Positions 39,201 to 49,349 are shown, numbered from the stretch's first letter. The stretch is DNA of 64,000 nt from Planctomycetota bacterium (GCA_003388505.1 QQVO01000019.1:1-64000); one strand, 5' to 3'. The notes: generated by a model not told the origin, from the sequence alone. Numbers and translations are program-made.

Positions 39201-39759
39201 ACGAGTTCGTCATGCCGTGCGTGTCGACGTTGCCGAATGTTCCGTAGAGACGATCCCGCGTTTCGGCCGTTCCGTCGCCGTCGGCGTCGCGACAGAGCCA
39301 GATGTTGGGGATGCTGAAGACGATCGTTCCGTCGCGGGCCGGCGCGACGCCAATCGGGATGTTGAGGTCGCTGCGGAAATGCGTGATTTCAGCCGGGCGG
39401 CCGTCGGCGCCGATGCCGGTGAGCACGGTGAGCCGGTCGCGCGGTTCGTGGTCGCCGACGCCGGAGAAGCGGTCGTCACGCGGCTCGACACCTTCTCCAT
39501 CGGCGGGATAGGGGTACTCGATCGAATGCGTGACCCACAGACGTCCGGCCGCGTCGAACGAGAGGTTCATCGGCTGACCGATGTCAGGTTCGCAGGCGAC
39601 TAACTGAATCTCGAAGCCGTCCGGCAGATGAAACTGTTCGCGTTGCTCCTCGGGAGAGAGGGGATCGGTCTCCACGACGACTGGAGCGGCCGTCGACGTT
39701 TCTGAGCAGGAGACGGCGATGATGAGTGCGACGCAGGCCCGCGTCAGCGGTTTGTGCAT
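36235..39759 (-). CDS. PVC-type haem-binding dehydrogenase (propeller-HEAT-cytochrome c)
   Basis: Predicted 1174 aa from ATG 39759, where a signal peptide (ACVALIIAVSCSETSTAA) begins; the frame is open 99 bases further up. Order: a soluble-dehydrogenase-like beta-propeller (residues ~40-400; EEQREQFHLPDGFEIQLVA, NPFGLTFDPWGN), HEAT-like repeats (~430-680), a domain resembling a carbohydrate-binding module (~690-850), a second helical region, then cytochrome c CxxCH in HCAACHQF at the C-terminus (~1060) with KVGPQLDGIG. This combination is widespread and specific to the PVC group; function is thought to be periplasmic oxidation of an unknown substrate. Confidence 0.92.
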   Translation of the reverse strand: MHKPLTRACVALIIAVSCSETSTAAPVVVETDPLSPEEQREQFHLPDGFEIQLVACEPDIGQPMNLSFDAAGRLWVTHSIEYPYPADGEGVEPRDDRFSGVGDHEPRDRLTVLTGIGADGRPAEITHFRSDLNIPIGVAPARDGTIVFSIPNIWLCRDADGDGTAETRDRLYGTFGNVDTHGMTNSFTRWIDGWIYACHGFRNTSTITGADGHSITMNSGNTFRFREDGSRVEQITWGQVNPFGLTFDPWGNKYSADCHSRPLTCLIREGYYSSFGKPHDGLGFAPDMIAHDHGSTGICGAQWYAAEQFPLEYRGGIFLCNPVTGAVQRDRIEWRGSSPWAVEQPDFITCDDGWFRPVDVQLGPDGALYIADFYNAVIGHYEAPLDHPRRDREKGRIWRVVYTGMEESGSTGEVAGPPDLTQLDMTALVEKLADPNITVRTLATNLLHDRFGRAAGKPLRDVVVTSDSPEQRAHASWLLFRLKELDPFTLELLAGDPSDLVRTHLARILSETDAWQDEDRMRALRLLVDPEPMVRRAAAAAIARHPSTQTVAPLVEAFHSVPKDDSHLRHTLRIALRNHIADAEIVASESFAAAFEDYAELLAHVALGAPTPGAASLIARYLESTAAPVGQRPELISHVARYGNSALLDEFINRLRSSADRPAADVYADLLALIDGFQSRGGRSSDRVAPWAGEFAIEQLEQSDEGRIGWIDAPLPGRTIAAHIFSIQRRPSADGDARSLFFSSLPAGEQQTGLLRSGSFVLPPRFSFFIAGHNGVPDKPPQPNNRIQLVESESGELLLSALPPRNDTAQLVEWDLSAHSGKTGRIEIIDGDDDDAFAWLAVGRFSVDGLNPQAYSPVDAAADLIIRLRLASASPVLSRIVLDNEARLTDRLRCANALLALNPDARLSTLLGTASARHPGETAERILSQVVSPDGEIIRNELSKVLQTATAASQRQLAIALAADHRGAETLLQFVEAGRVSPRVLTDPLIAERVTTILGSESAARIESLTAGVPSASEEIDRLIAERLAEFSTEGTSPEQGRAVFKKHCAACHQFAGEGKKVGPQLDGIGVRGPNRLLEDLLDPNRNVDAAFRTTAVVTTEGRVITGLKLREEGEIVVIVNNKGEEVRLAKSEIEEQSDSPLSLMPSNLGEVIPPEDLHELLAELLRSSTKPGD

Positions 39760-39941
39760 GAGGAATGGCCTTGGGCAGTCGCGGCTTCGCTGCTGCGATC
39801 GATTTTGAGTTTGGACGTAACCGCCGGCTGACGCCTGGCGGCTCGCCATAGTTGCCATAAGAGGGCAATCTCCCGGACATCGGCCTTGGAAGGCCGATGT
39901 ACGTGTTGAGTAGCGCGGCCCTCCAGTGATTCGTTGAGGAG

Positions 39942-40274
39942 TCAGTCCGGGATGTTGAGATCGCCGGGACTGACGGGATTGTCGCGGGAGATGATTTCGG
40001 GGCCCTTGCCGGCGCGCTTCTCATAGACGCCGTCGCCCGACTTGACGTACTTGGTGAAGCCGAGTCTGTCCAGCTTCTTGTCGTCCTTCATCGAACGGTG
40101 CATCGCGCCCTCTGACCACTGGCCGCCGATGAAGACCGGCTGGATCACGCGGCGGACCGGTTCGCCGGTCTCCGGGTGCTCTTTCAGAGGGGGCGCAGTG
40201 ATCGACTGGATATATTCGAACTGCGGTCCGGGGGCGCCGTCAGGCTGGATGATTTCGTAGACGTAGGTCGGCAT
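39942..40274 (-). CDS. FmdB-like protein without the zinc-ribbon cysteines
   Basis: A 110-aa protein opening MPTYVYEI as FmdB-family zinc-ribbon proteins do (MPTYVYRCxxCG), and continuing with a PPL.E.P..G.PVRRVI segment that aligns with PLTECPxCGGPVRRL. None of the four metal-binding cysteines remains. The rest is charged and unrecognised. Its role is unknown; it is probably a conserved planctomycete variant rather than a pseudogene, since the frame is intact. Confidence 0.7.
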   Translation of the reverse strand: MPTYVYEIIQPDGAPGPQFEYIQSITAPPLKEHPETGEPVRRVIQPVFIGGQWSEGAMHRSMKDDKKLDRLGFTKYVKSGDGVYEKRAGKGPEIISRDNPVSPGDLNIPD

Positions 40275-40484
40275 GAATTCACTCGGCCGGTTTCACGTGT
40301 TCAGGGAAATCGTCGGCGCATCGTTCGAGCAGGGCGGCTTCCCGGAGCGCCTGAATTCTCAGGCTTCACGGCGGCGGAACTTCCACAAGTCGGTCAAGCG
40401 ATAGTATACTCATGAGCTCTGCGGCGGCATCAAGTGTGTGGCCGCCGATGCAAGATTTCTCGTCTGAAAGGAGGACGCCTGTTT

Positions 40485-40703
40485 ATGGCCAAAGAAGAGG
40501 CCATTCCGATGGAAGGCAAAGTGACTGAGGCGCTGGCCAATACGCAGTTTCGTGTGGAACTCGACAACGGCCATGAAGTTCTGGCGCACGTCGCCGGAAA
40601 GATGCGGAAACACTTTATCAGAATCGTCCCGGGCGACCGGGTGAAGGTCGAAGTCTCTCCCTACGACCTGAGCCGGGGACGCATTACCTATCGCGAGCGG
40701 TAA
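40485..40703 (+). CDS. infA: Translation initiation factor IF-1
   Basis: A 72-aa S1-like OB-fold protein that binds the 30S A site during initiation. [29 protein letters not shown] and [19 protein letters not shown] are textbook IF-1. ATG 40485 is chosen over upstream in-frame codons because AAAGGAGG stands 11 bases ahead and this gives the normal family length. It is not in a ribosomal protein operon here. Confidence 0.98.
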   Translation: MAKEEAIPMEGKVTEALANTQFRVELDNGHEVLAHVAGKMRKHFIRIVPGDRVKVEVSPYDLSRGRITYRER

Positions 40704-40816
40704 TGACCTGCAGGCGCTTGCCGCGATGCTGATGCGATTCTTGACGCCGGTGACGCTCCGAAGGACGGCGGCAATGCGGACTGATTGTGCGCAGTTCCGC
40801 CGGGGAGTCGGCGTTC

Positions 40817-41305
40817 ATGCGTGAACCTCCCGAAGACGGCCACGCCCCGCGGGCGGCTGTCACGCTGTTTACCGACGGCGCATGTTCCGGCAACCCCGGG
40901 CCGGGCGGCTGGGCGTACATTCTCCGCCACCCGGCGAGCGGGAAAGAGAAGGAGCAGGCGGGCGGCGCAGAACTGACGACCAACAATCAAATGGAATTGA
41001 CCGCCGTCATTGAAGGGCTGAAAGCTCTCACCGCGCCGGCGAAGGTGACCGTGGTCACCGACAGCACGTATGTCGCCAAGGGATGCCGGGAATGGCTCCC
41101 GGGCTGGAAACGGAACGGCTGGCGGAGGAAGGAGGGCCGCCGCTTCAAACCGCTGAAGAACTCCGAACTCTGGCAGGCGATCGACGAGTTGCTGGCCCGG
41201 CACGAAGTGCGGTTTTCTATCGTGAAAGGGCACAGCGGACACCCGGAGAATGAGCGCTGCGATGAACTGGCCGTCGCGGAGGCGGAGAAATTCAAACGAC
41301 AATAA
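40817..41305 (+). CDS. rnhA: Ribonuclease HI
   Basis: Predicted 162 aa; removes RNA from RNA-DNA hybrids. Catalytic Asp20 in FTDGACSGNPGPGG, Glu60 in TTNNQMEL, Asp82 in VVTDSTYV and Asp149 in NERCDELA, with the basic-protrusion segment WLPGWKRNGW. ATG 40817 with GGGGAG 10 bases before it is preferred over a GTG at 40787. It lies 113 bases after infA. Confidence 0.96.
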   Translation: MREPPEDGHAPRAAVTLFTDGACSGNPGPGGWAYILRHPASGKEKEQAGGAELTTNNQMELTAVIEGLKALTAPAKVTVVTDSTYVAKGCREWLPGWKRNGWRRKEGRRFKPLKNSELWQAIDELLARHEVRFSIVKGHSGHPENERCDELAVAEAEKFKRQ

Positions 41306-41568
41306 GCCGGGTTACGGCCCTGGACGGCTGTGGTTTACACACATCTCGATATCACGCTGGCTCCGTCAACGCCGCGCGGGCGCCAATCGTACGCTGAAGG
41401 CGTACGACAGCGGAGCCCAGGGTGAGCGGCGCAGCCGCGTCACCTTGGGTTGTCGTGGGCAAGGATTCCGTGAACTCTGAAAGAGTTCCACAGTGACTGA
41501 CGGCCCTGGGAAGGCCGTGGTGCGGGTCAGGCTGGAACCGGACGCCAGCACGGGGCGATGCCGGTGCG

Positions 41569-42327
41569 CTATTCCGGGTCGGCGGCGGGGAGGCGGATCG
41601 TGAATCTTGAGCCGCGGCGGGGTTCGCTCTCGCAGTGAATTGTTCCGCCGTGCGCTTCAATGATTTTTCGCGCCGTCGGCAGTCCCAGCCCGCTGCCTCC
41701 CGGTTTGGTCGAGAAGAACGCCTGGAACATCCGTTGCTGTGCGGACGGATCGATCCCGCAACCGCTGTCGATGATGTCGAGACAGACCGCTTCTTCGCAG
41801 CGGTAGGCCTGGAGTTCGAGCATTCCGCCGTCGGGCATGGCCTGCTGGGCGTTGAGCGCGAGGTTCATGAGCACCTGTCGGATCAGCGCCCGGTCGAGAC
41901 GGACCGGCGGCAGGTCGGCATCCAGATGCGGACTGAGTTCAACGCCGAGCCGGCGGGCCTCCGGTTCGTAGAAGGCGATGAACTCTTTCACCACGCCCCC
42001 CAGATCGGCGATTTCGGTCTCCAGTTCCCCCGCACGGGAGAACTGGAGAAACGCCGTCAGGACTTCTTCGAGGTGCCCGCACTCGAGCTGGATGCGTTCG
42101 ATCTTCCTGAGCATCCGCTGCCGCCGCGGGTCGTCCAGTTCCTCGACGTCCTCTCCGAGCAATTCGAGATTCATGCGAATCGTCGAGAGCGGATTGCGGA
42201 TTTCGTGGGCGAGGCCGCCCGCCAGCGACGCGACCTCGGCGTACTGAGCCAGCAGGCGGTCTTTCTCCGAGACATCCCCGGCGGTCGGGGCTTGAGCAGC
42301 GGCGGCAGATGGGGAGGGGCCGGTCAT
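41569..42327 (-). CDS. Soluble sensor histidine kinase
   Basis: A 252-aa kinase without membrane segments or a recognisable sensor domain. HisKA phosphoacceptor His41 in GGLAHEIRNPLSTIRMN; HATPase_c with NLALNAQQAMP (N box), DSGCGI (G1), FSTKPGGSGLGLPTARKI (F/G2). It resembles NtrB-type cytoplasmic kinases. No response regulator is adjacent; the LuxR-type regulator at 2.8 kb is too far to assign. Stands between rnhA and pnp. Confidence 0.9.
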   Translation of the reverse strand: MTGPSPSAAAAQAPTAGDVSEKDRLLAQYAEVASLAGGLAHEIRNPLSTIRMNLELLGEDVEELDDPRRQRMLRKIERIQLECGHLEEVLTAFLQFSRAGELETEIADLGGVVKEFIAFYEPEARRLGVELSPHLDADLPPVRLDRALIRQVLMNLALNAQQAMPDGGMLELQAYRCEEAVCLDIIDSGCGIDPSAQQRMFQAFFSTKPGGSGLGLPTARKIIEAHGGTIHCESEPRRGSRFTIRLPAADPE

Positions 42328-42576
42328 CTCCGGACGTGTTTGGTCAGCAGGGGCGGGAATTCCGGCAAGCCGACGACCGGCGCCCGAAAGCTCCCCTGCG
42401 GGTCGCGACGAAACGGTACCTTGTCGTTAATTGTGAACTTCGGTGCTCACGATCTTGCCGAGACGAACGCTAGTGCCTCAACGAGGCTGGATTGTCGGGT
42501 TCCGTGACCTCGCCCGCACGCTCGTTGGCGTGCTCCGGTCATGGCGGCCGGGTGTCATTTCAGCTTCGATGAACCA

Positions 42577-44703
42577 CTATTCCTCGCCGCCGGACGCAGT
42601 TCCATCGCCAGTGTCGGGGGTCGCCAGAACGGCCTTGCGCGACAGTTTGACGCGGTTCTGATCGTCCACGGCGATCACCTTGACCTCCATTTTATCGCCG
42701 ACCTTGCAGACGTCGGCGACCGACTTGACGAAGCCTTCGGCCAGTTCGCTGATGTGCAGCAGCCCGTCCTTGCCGGGGGCGATCTCGACGAACGCTCCGA
42801 AATCCTTGATGGAGCTGACGCGTCCCGCGTAAATCCGTCCGACCTTGATTTCTTCCGTCATCGCCTCGATGCGGGCCAGGGCGTCGTCGGCGCTGGGGCC
42901 GTTCGCCGCGGAGATCGTCACCGTGCCCTCGTCGTCGACGTCGATGGTGGTCTTGGTCGATTCCTGCAACTCGCGGATCGTCTTGCCGCCGGGGCCGATG
43001 AGGAGTCCGATCTTTTCGGGATCGATCTTCGTCTGGCGGATGCGGGGAGCGGACTCCGACATCTCCTTGCGCGGACGGCGGATCGTCGTCAGCATGGTCT
43101 TGAGGAGTTCGCGGCGGGCGTCTCGCGCCTGGGCCAGCGTGGCGCGGATGATCTCCTCGCTGATGCCGGTGATCTTCAGGTCAAGCTGGATGCCGGTAAT
43201 CCCGCGTTGTGACCCGGCGATTTTGAAGTCCATGTCCCCGAAGTGGTCTTCGTCGCCCATGATGTCGGTCAGCAGGACGTATTCGTCGCCCTCTTTCACC
43301 AGTCCGATTGAAATCCCGGCAACGGGCTGCCGGATGGGAACGCCCGCGTCCATGAGCACGAGGGTGGCGCCGCAGACCGACGCCATCGAACTGCTGCCGT
43401 TCGATTCGGTGATGTCGGAGATGATGCGGATGGTGTAGGGGAACTTTTCGGAGCCGGGGACGACCGGCGCGACCGATCGCTCCGCCAGCGCGCCGTGACC
43501 GATCTCCCGGCGCCCGGGGCCGCGGATCGGGCGGCATTCACCGACCGAGTAGGGCGGGAAGTTGTAATCGAGCATGAACGCCTTGGCGTACTCATCAAAC
43601 AGCCCGTCCACGCGCTGCTGATCCCGCACCGTGCCGAGCGTGAGCGTGGCGACGGCCTGGGTCTCCCCGCGGGTGAAGACGGCCGAACCGTGGACGCGCG
43701 GAAGAATGCCGACCTCACACTGGACGTTTCGCAAATCGGTGGCGCCCCGGCCGTCGAGGCGTTTGCCCGCGAGAGTCAACTCGCGGCAGGCTTGCTTGTC
43801 GGCCTGGTAGAAGGCCTCCTTGAGTTGGCCGAGGGTGCGGCCGTCTTCGAGTTCTTCCCGGCCTTCGGGGAAGTAGCGCTCGACCAGTTCTTCCTTGACG
43901 GCGGCCGTCGCGGCGGAGCGCTCGTGCTTCTTCGGATTCTGCCGGGCTTCGCGAAGCTTTTCATAGGCTTCCTCGCGAACGATGGAGGCGAACGGGTTCT
44001 CGGGCGGAGGTTCGTACTCGACGCGTTCCGGATTGACCTTTTCGATCAATTCCTTCTGCAAACGACACAACTCGCCGATCGACTTGTGGCCGAACAGCAG
44101 GGCGTCGACCATTTCGTCTTCGGGAAGCTCCTGAGCGAAACCCTCGATCATCAGAATCGAGTCCTCGCTGCCGGCGACGACGAGATCGAGACGGCTCTCC
44201 TTCATCTCGGCACTGGTCGGAAAAAGAATAAACTCTCCGTCAATCTGGCCGACGCGAACGGCCGCAATCGGTCCGGCGAACGGCAGCGGAGCGATACATA
44301 ACGCGGCGCTGGCGCCGTTGATCGACAGCACGTCGGGGTCGTTGATGCCGTCGCAGGCCCAGACGGTGGACATCACCTGGACCTCATCCTTGAAGCCCTT
44401 GGGAAAGAGCGGGCGGATCGGCCGATCGGTGAGACGACAGGTAAGAATCTCGCGGTTGGTGGGACGTCCTTCCCGCTTGAGGAATCCGCCCGGAAATTTT
44501 CCGGCGGCCGCCATCCGCTCGCGGTAGTCGACTGTGAGCGGGAAGAAATCGAGCCCCGGCCGGGGGGGACCGGTCTGGGCGGCCACGAAGACCGCCGTCT
44601 CTCCCAGTTGAACAAGCACCGCCCCGCTGGCCTGTTTGGCAAGCTCGCCTGTCGTGATAGAAAAAGTTCTGCCCCCGACCTCTTGCGATACAGTTGTCTT
44701 CAC
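42577..44703 (-). CDS. pnp: Polyribonucleotide nucleotidyltransferase (PNPase)
   Basis: A 708-aa phosphorolytic 3'-5' exoribonuclease: two RNase PH domains ([21 protein letters not shown] and the catalytic second copy with [26 protein letters not shown]), the alpha-helical linker, then KH domain with GXXG in [11 protein letters not shown] and a C-terminal S1 domain ([20 protein letters not shown]). GTG start at 44703. It follows rpsO as in most bacteria, with a 415-base spacer holding two hairpins. Confidence 0.98.
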   Translation of the reverse strand: MKTTVSQEVGGRTFSITTGELAKQASGAVLVQLGETAVFVAAQTGPPRPGLDFFPLTVDYRERMAAAGKFPGGFLKREGRPTNREILTCRLTDRPIRPLFPKGFKDEVQVMSTVWACDGINDPDVLSINGASAALCIAPLPFAGPIAAVRVGQIDGEFILFPTSAEMKESRLDLVVAGSEDSILMIEGFAQELPEDEMVDALLFGHKSIGELCRLQKELIEKVNPERVEYEPPPENPFASIVREEAYEKLREARQNPKKHERSAATAAVKEELVERYFPEGREELEDGRTLGQLKEAFYQADKQACRELTLAGKRLDGRGATDLRNVQCEVGILPRVHGSAVFTRGETQAVATLTLGTVRDQQRVDGLFDEYAKAFMLDYNFPPYSVGECRPIRGPGRREIGHGALAERSVAPVVPGSEKFPYTIRIISDITESNGSSSMASVCGATLVLMDAGVPIRQPVAGISIGLVKEGDEYVLLTDIMGDEDHFGDMDFKIAGSQRGITGIQLDLKITGISEEIIRATLAQARDARRELLKTMLTTIRRPRKEMSESAPRIRQTKIDPEKIGLLIGPGGKTIRELQESTKTTIDVDDEGTVTISAANGPSADDALARIEAMTEEIKVGRIYAGRVSSIKDFGAFVEIAPGKDGLLHISELAEGFVKSVADVCKVGDKMEVKVIAVDDQNRVKLSRKAVLATPDTGDGTASGGEE

Positions 44704-45118
44704 TCGTTTGACCTGCTTTCCAACAGAATTCTTATTGAACCGACTTTTCCCAATCCAACAGCCACGCTGAGGGCACAGCGAGTTGTGCCGTGCCTGTTTG
44801 CCTCATTCTCCGCGTGAACGAGCCCTGAGTCGTGTCTCAGGGCAACAACATTTCGAGGCCTGGCCGGCAAGTCGTTTCAGCCGGCCGCTTTCCCAATCTC
44901 CGCACCACACGACGCAGCCTCCGGTGAGGTCGCTGCCGGTTTCAGCCGGCCAACGGCCTTCCTCGTCCTGATCCTTGCCGACGACGGAGGATGCATCAAT
45001 CATGCCTCTCCCTCACGCCCCACCGCCGCCGACTCGACAGGCAAGGAAAGAACATCCGATCGCCGACGCTTGCACAGAGTCCGACCGGCCCGGCTGCAGC
45101 CGGGCAGAACGGCTTCCG
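44704..45118. other. rpsO-pnp spacer with two palindromes
   Basis: Non-coding. It contains GCCCTGAG-TCGTGT-CTCAGGGC at 44822-44843 (8-bp stem) and the perfect 18-base palindrome GCCCGGCTGCAGCCGGGC at 45088-45105, just after the rpsO stop. In other bacteria this spacer holds a terminator and an RNase III site through which PNPase controls its own mRNA; the same is plausible here. No T-run follows either hairpin. Confidence 0.5.
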
Positions 45119-45388
45119 TCACTTGCGGATGTTCAGACGTGTGATCAGATCGACGTAACGTCCGGCATCCTTGCGACGCACATAGTCCAGCAGGCGACGA
45201 CGTCGGCTGACCAGCATCAGCAAACCCCGCCGGCTTGCGTGGTCCTTTCCGTGCTGTCGCAGGTGGTCCGTGAGTTCGTTGATGCGAGCCGTCAACACGG
45301 CGATCTGGACATCCGGAGACCCGGTATCTGCATCGGTCCTCCGATACTCCTCGATGATGTCCTGCTTCTTTTCTTTGGTGATCGACAT
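45119..45388 (-). CDS. rpsO: 30S ribosomal protein S15
   Basis: An 89-aa primary 16S-rRNA-binding protein. [33 protein letters not shown] and [14 protein letters not shown] are the S15 core. ATG 45388 gives the normal start MSITKEKK; the ATG 12 bases upstream gives a non-conserved extension. First gene of the rpsO-pnp pair. Confidence 0.98.
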   Translation of the reverse strand: MSITKEKKQDIIEEYRRTDADTGSPDVQIAVLTARINELTDHLRQHGKDHASRRGLLMLVSRRRRLLDYVRRKDAGRYVDLITRLNIRK

Positions 45389-45400
45389 AATCCCTGACAT

Positions 45401-45763
45401 CCCGGCCGCCCTGTTCGGGCGTCAACTGCTGGCGGGCCTCAAACAGAGGCCGGCGCCCGCTGAAAACATCTCTGGCGGCCACCAGGCCGCGTCTGTGGCG
45501 GATTCCTGACTGCGATACTGTATCAGCGTGGCAGCAAGAATCAACGCTCGCAACCGGTTTGTTCGACCGCTGCGGCCGGAGCGCGTTGCAGGACTGTGTT
45601 TGGGCTGAGGGGGCAGGTCGGCTGGAGTTCGTCATCTCCGGCGAAGTTGCGGGTCGAGAGTCGAGGAACGCTATTGGCTGATGGCCAATTGCTATTAGCG
45701 ATCTTGCATCCGCGAATCATGCACGGATCGTTTTCGGGGCCCGCCTGCCGATTTGCGAACGCT
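45401..45763. other. Non-coding gap
   Basis: About 360 bases between rpsO and the hydrolase; both are minus strand, so this must hold the rpsO promoter and the hydrolase gene's end. No specific signal identified. Confidence 0.45.
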
Positions 45764-46723
45764 CTATGCCGATTGGCGGCCCTTGGCGACGTCCCCCAAG
45801 GCCTGCCGGCTTCCAGAGAGGGATTCTGCGTGAATTGTCGCGAGAGAGTGATCCCGGCCAGCGACAGCGGACCGTGAACAACGGGACTCCGACGGAATCC
45901 GGTGTTCCAGCCAGCCGAGAATCCGGTCGATCGTCCCTTTCCAGCCCGGTTCATTCAGAAGTTCGTGCAGCAGGCCCGGCAGCAGATGCAGCGACTTGTC
46001 GGCCGAACCGACGTTCGGATACCAGTCCAGTGGCGCCTCGGCCCGCACAACCTGATCGGCTTCTCCCTGCAACAGGAGCAAAGGGGCTGTCAATCGGTCC
46101 GCTTCCTGCCAGGCGGAATACAGGGCATCCATCACGCGGAAATACCAGCCGGCCGTCACGCTGCGATTCGCGAGGGGGTCATTGATTCGCAGTTGCAGGG
46201 CCGACTCGTTGCTGGTGATGTGCTCGAGCGGGATGGTCGATTGAAATCGCTTGTGAGGCGCCACGTAGAGGCAGACCCGCCCGAAGGTCCGCTTGAGCGG
46301 CGGCACGCGGACGCCGAACGCCAGCAGCGGCGAAGACAGAACGACTGCGGCGACGCGGTCGGGAAACGTCTGGGCGAACCGGGTGGCGACGAGACCGCCC
46401 ATGCTGTGGCCGAAGAGCGCCGTCGGCCTGGCGTCCAGTTCGAAGTGCTCCCAGATCGTGTTGAGATCGTCGAGATACTGGCTGAAGCAGTCCAGATGAG
46501 TCGGGACGCCGGTCGAATTTCCGTGCCCGCGGAGGTCGCCGGCGATCACCGTCCAACCGCGAGAAACGGCCGTGCGGATGAAATGCTCATAGCGGCCGCT
46601 GTGTTCCCCGACCCCGTGCACTATCACGAGGGTGCGTCCGCCCGCCGGTTCGCCGGGCGTCACGACGCGGACGAAGCGCTCTTCGACGTCGCTGATCGGG
46701 ATTCTGCGGTGTTCAGATCGCAT
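45764..46723 (-). CDS. Alpha/beta hydrolase (monoacylglycerol lipase-like)
   Basis: A 319-aa serine hydrolase. VIVHGVGEHSGRYEHF at the oxyanion site, GDLRGHGNSTG, nucleophile Ser107 in FGHSMGG, Asp in LLQGEADQVV and His in GLLHELLNE. This is the lysophospholipase/monoglyceride lipase branch of the S33-like family. The last ~35 residues after the hydrolase domain are not conserved. No signal peptide, so a cytoplasmic or membrane-associated lipase/esterase. Confidence 0.88.
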   Translation of the reverse strand: MRSEHRRIPISDVEERFVRVVTPGEPAGGRTLVIVHGVGEHSGRYEHFIRTAVSRGWTVIAGDLRGHGNSTGVPTHLDCFSQYLDDLNTIWEHFELDARPTALFGHSMGGLVATRFAQTFPDRVAAVVLSSPLLAFGVRVPPLKRTFGRVCLYVAPHKRFQSTIPLEHITSNESALQLRINDPLANRSVTAGWYFRVMDALYSAWQEADRLTAPLLLLQGEADQVVRAEAPLDWYPNVGSADKSLHLLPGLLHELLNEPGWKGTIDRILGWLEHRIPSESRCSRSAVAGRDHSLATIHAESLSGSRQALGDVAKGRQSA

Positions 46724-47304
46724 CGAGTGAAAGGGCGATTTCCAGCAGCATGGATGCAGGCGTTCGAGAGGCAGGCGTTTGCCGCCGAGGTTGGGATTAT
46801 TTCACCGTTTCCATGGCTGGGCAACAGGGCGTTCGGAAAGCTGTAAGAAATTGCAGAGAAAGGGGTTGGAGAAGGCCGCGTTCGGCAGATTCGGCGCAAA
46901 TTGGAAGGTCCGGCGGCGGCCGAAACGGGCTCGCGACGACACGTTGAAACCTGACCGCAGCGCGACGTTCATCGATCAGGCGGATCGCCGCGAAGAACAC
47001 CACCTGTAAACGACCGCCCACACGCAGTTTGCGGATTCAGGCGAACGTTGAGCGTGCGGAGGAGGTAAACACGCAGCGAAAGTGCGCAATGTCGTCTCGG
47101 GGAACTTGCCGGCCGCGGCAGGCGGAGCCCCGCGCGATTTCGAAATGCCGCACCGGAAATCCGGGAAACAATTGCAGGGCCGGTTTCGGGGCGGTAAGAT
47201 ATGGAGAGGTTTGCACTTGCGTAACGCGATCGCGTCCGGGCGGAACGAATTTCGCGCCGAACGGTCGCGGTGTCGACGGTTGAGTTATCACCAAGGAGCT
47301 TGCG
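46724..47304. other. Non-coding gap
   Basis: About 580 bases between divergent genes; presumably contains both promoters. No RNA, repeat or small gene was recognised. Confidence 0.5.
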
Positions 47305-49152
47305 GTGAAGTCGTTATCCCGTGATCTGCCGGCATGGGGCATCAGCCTCATCATCAACCTGTGCATCCTGATTCCGCTGCACTTCATCGTCCGCGAGAGC
47401 AACCGGGAACCGGATGTCGCCATCGTCGACAGCCTGATGGAGGACGTGCCGGAAGAGGATTTCCAGTTCGTCGTCGCGGACGACGTGGTCGGCACGGAGG
47501 GGGACACCTCGATGACGGCCCCCGCCTCGGAAGCGGCGATGCACGTCGGCAACGAGCAGACCACGCCTCAGGAACGCTTGCAGGAGGTGATGGTGCCGGA
47601 ACTGGCGCCGATCCAGAGCCCGATCGACATTCCGCACGATTCGCCGATCGCTTCGCTGGTCGAAAGCGCCGGACCCACCACGGAAGATTTCACCGAGGGC
47701 GGGGTGGAAGGGACGATGGACTACTTCACGTATGCCATCGCCCAGTCTCTCCGGGAGCGGCAGACGCTGGTGATCTGGATGTTCGATGCATCGCTGTCGT
47801 TGAACGACCGCCGGGCCGCGATCGCCGACCGGTTTGAGAATGTCTACAAGCAACTCGAGAACATGGGCGCCCGCGAGGGCCTGCACACCGCGGTCTGCAG
47901 TTACGGCCAGAAAACGTCGCTGATGACTCCCGAGGCGGTCACCGACGTTTCGGATATGGTGGAAGCGGTCCGCAACATCGAACCGGATGACTCGGGCCAG
48001 GAGAACGTGTTTGCGGCCCTGAATCTGGCGATCGAGAAATGGAAAACGTTTCGTCGGCACGAGGGCCGGTGGAACAAGATGGTGGTGATCGTCACCGATG
48101 AGCGCGGCGATGACGCCGAGGCGGGCCTGGAAGATGTGATCAACAAGGCGAAGCGTTTTCAGTTCCGCTGCTACGTCGCGGGCAACGCGGCGGTGTTCGG
48201 TCAGAAGGAGGGAATGTATCCCTACCGTTACGAAGACGGTTTTGTAATGGATATTCCGGTCGACCAGGGGCCGGAGACGGCGTTTCCGCACATCCTGCAA
48301 CTCCCGTTCTGGGGGAGCGGACAGCTTCGGATGTCGGCGGCGTTCGGACCGTACGCGCTCACGCGGCTCACCGGCGAGACCGGCGGCGTCTACCTGGTGA
48401 CCGACGACAACGGGCAGCAGAAATTCGACATGGCCGTGATGCGGGAATACGCGCCCGACTACCGGCCCGTCCGCGTGCTGGAGGCGGAGATCAAGGCGAA
48501 TCCCGCCAAGCTCGCCCTGGTCAACACGGCCCGGCAGACGTACGTGGACTCTTTTCCACTGCCGACGCTGCTCTTCTCAGCGGAGAGCGACAACCAGTTG
48601 CGTCAGGAAATTACCGCCGCCCAGCGACCCGTTGCGGAAGCGGAGTACTGGGTCGACCGGATGTATGACCAACTCAAGCAGGGCGAGCGGGCCCGCGACA
48701 GCTTGAAGGAGGCCCGGTGGAGGGCCAGTTGGGATCTGGCGATGGGGCGGCTGCTCGCCATGAAAGTCCGGCTGAAGGGATACAACCTCATGCTCGCGCA
48801 GATGAAGAGCAATCCCAAGCCGTTTGAGAAGAACGGCAGCAACGAATGGCGGCTTGTCCCCTCAGCCGAGATCGACACCGGCCCGCAGATTCGCAAAGCC
48901 GGTGAGGAGGCGCGGGAACTGCTGAAAGCGGTCATCGACGATCATCCCGGCACGCCGTGGGAGCGACTGGCGATCAAGGAACTGGGCCAAGACGTCGGCT
49001 GGTCGTGGCAGGAGGGCATGCATTACGTCCCGGGCATGGAGAACCGGACCGACCTCGATCAGGAACAGGTGCGCCTGCTGCTGGCTGAGGAGATGCGGAG
49101 GCAGCAGCGGAGCACGCAGGCGGCGAAGCAGCGGCCGGTGCCCAAGCTGTAA
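47305..49152 (+). CDS. Membrane-anchored VWA-domain protein 1
   Basis: A 615-aa protein from GTG 47305 behind AAGGAG. N-terminal anchor (GISLIINLCILIPLHFIV, about 12-29), a ~120-residue acidic/Pro linker, then a von Willebrand A domain from about 150 with MIDAS DASLS (161-165) and VIVTDERGDD. The C-terminal ~230 residues are helical, with TPWERLAIKELG near the end. The layout with a short inner segment and long outer linker recalls TonB/TolA-type tethers. A paralogue follows at 49350 with the same order, indicating duplication. Confidence 0.85.
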   Translation: MKSLSRDLPAWGISLIINLCILIPLHFIVRESNREPDVAIVDSLMEDVPEEDFQFVVADDVVGTEGDTSMTAPASEAAMHVGNEQTTPQERLQEVMVPELAPIQSPIDIPHDSPIASLVESAGPTTEDFTEGGVEGTMDYFTYAIAQSLRERQTLVIWMFDASLSLNDRRAAIADRFENVYKQLENMGAREGLHTAVCSYGQKTSLMTPEAVTDVSDMVEAVRNIEPDDSGQENVFAALNLAIEKWKTFRRHEGRWNKMVVIVTDERGDDAEAGLEDVINKAKRFQFRCYVAGNAAVFGQKEGMYPYRYEDGFVMDIPVDQGPETAFPHILQLPFWGSGQLRMSAAFGPYALTRLTGETGGVYLVTDDNGQQKFDMAVMREYAPDYRPVRVLEAEIKANPAKLALVNTARQTYVDSFPLPTLLFSAESDNQLRQEITAAQRPVAEAEYWVDRMYDQLKQGERARDSLKEARWRASWDLAMGRLLAMKVRLKGYNLMLAQMKSNPKPFEKNGSNEWRLVPSAEIDTGPQIRKAGEEARELLKAVIDDHPGTPWERLAIKELGQDVGWSWQEGMHYVPGMENRTDLDQEQVRLLLAEEMRRQQRSTQAAKQRPVPKL

Positions 49153-49349
49153 GGATCTGGCGGGCCGAAGCGGCGGCAGTTCGGGCGTCTCCAGTCAGGC
49201 GCTGCCCGGTCTGGACGACGGAGCGGCCGTCGCTGCGAAGGGATTCGACCCCGATTGTTTCCGGCGGCAGGGTCTTCTCGGTGTTGATCCCGTCGGTGCG
49301 CGTTCATTCATCGTCATCACGTCTCGCGGCTCACACGGAGTGACGCAAC

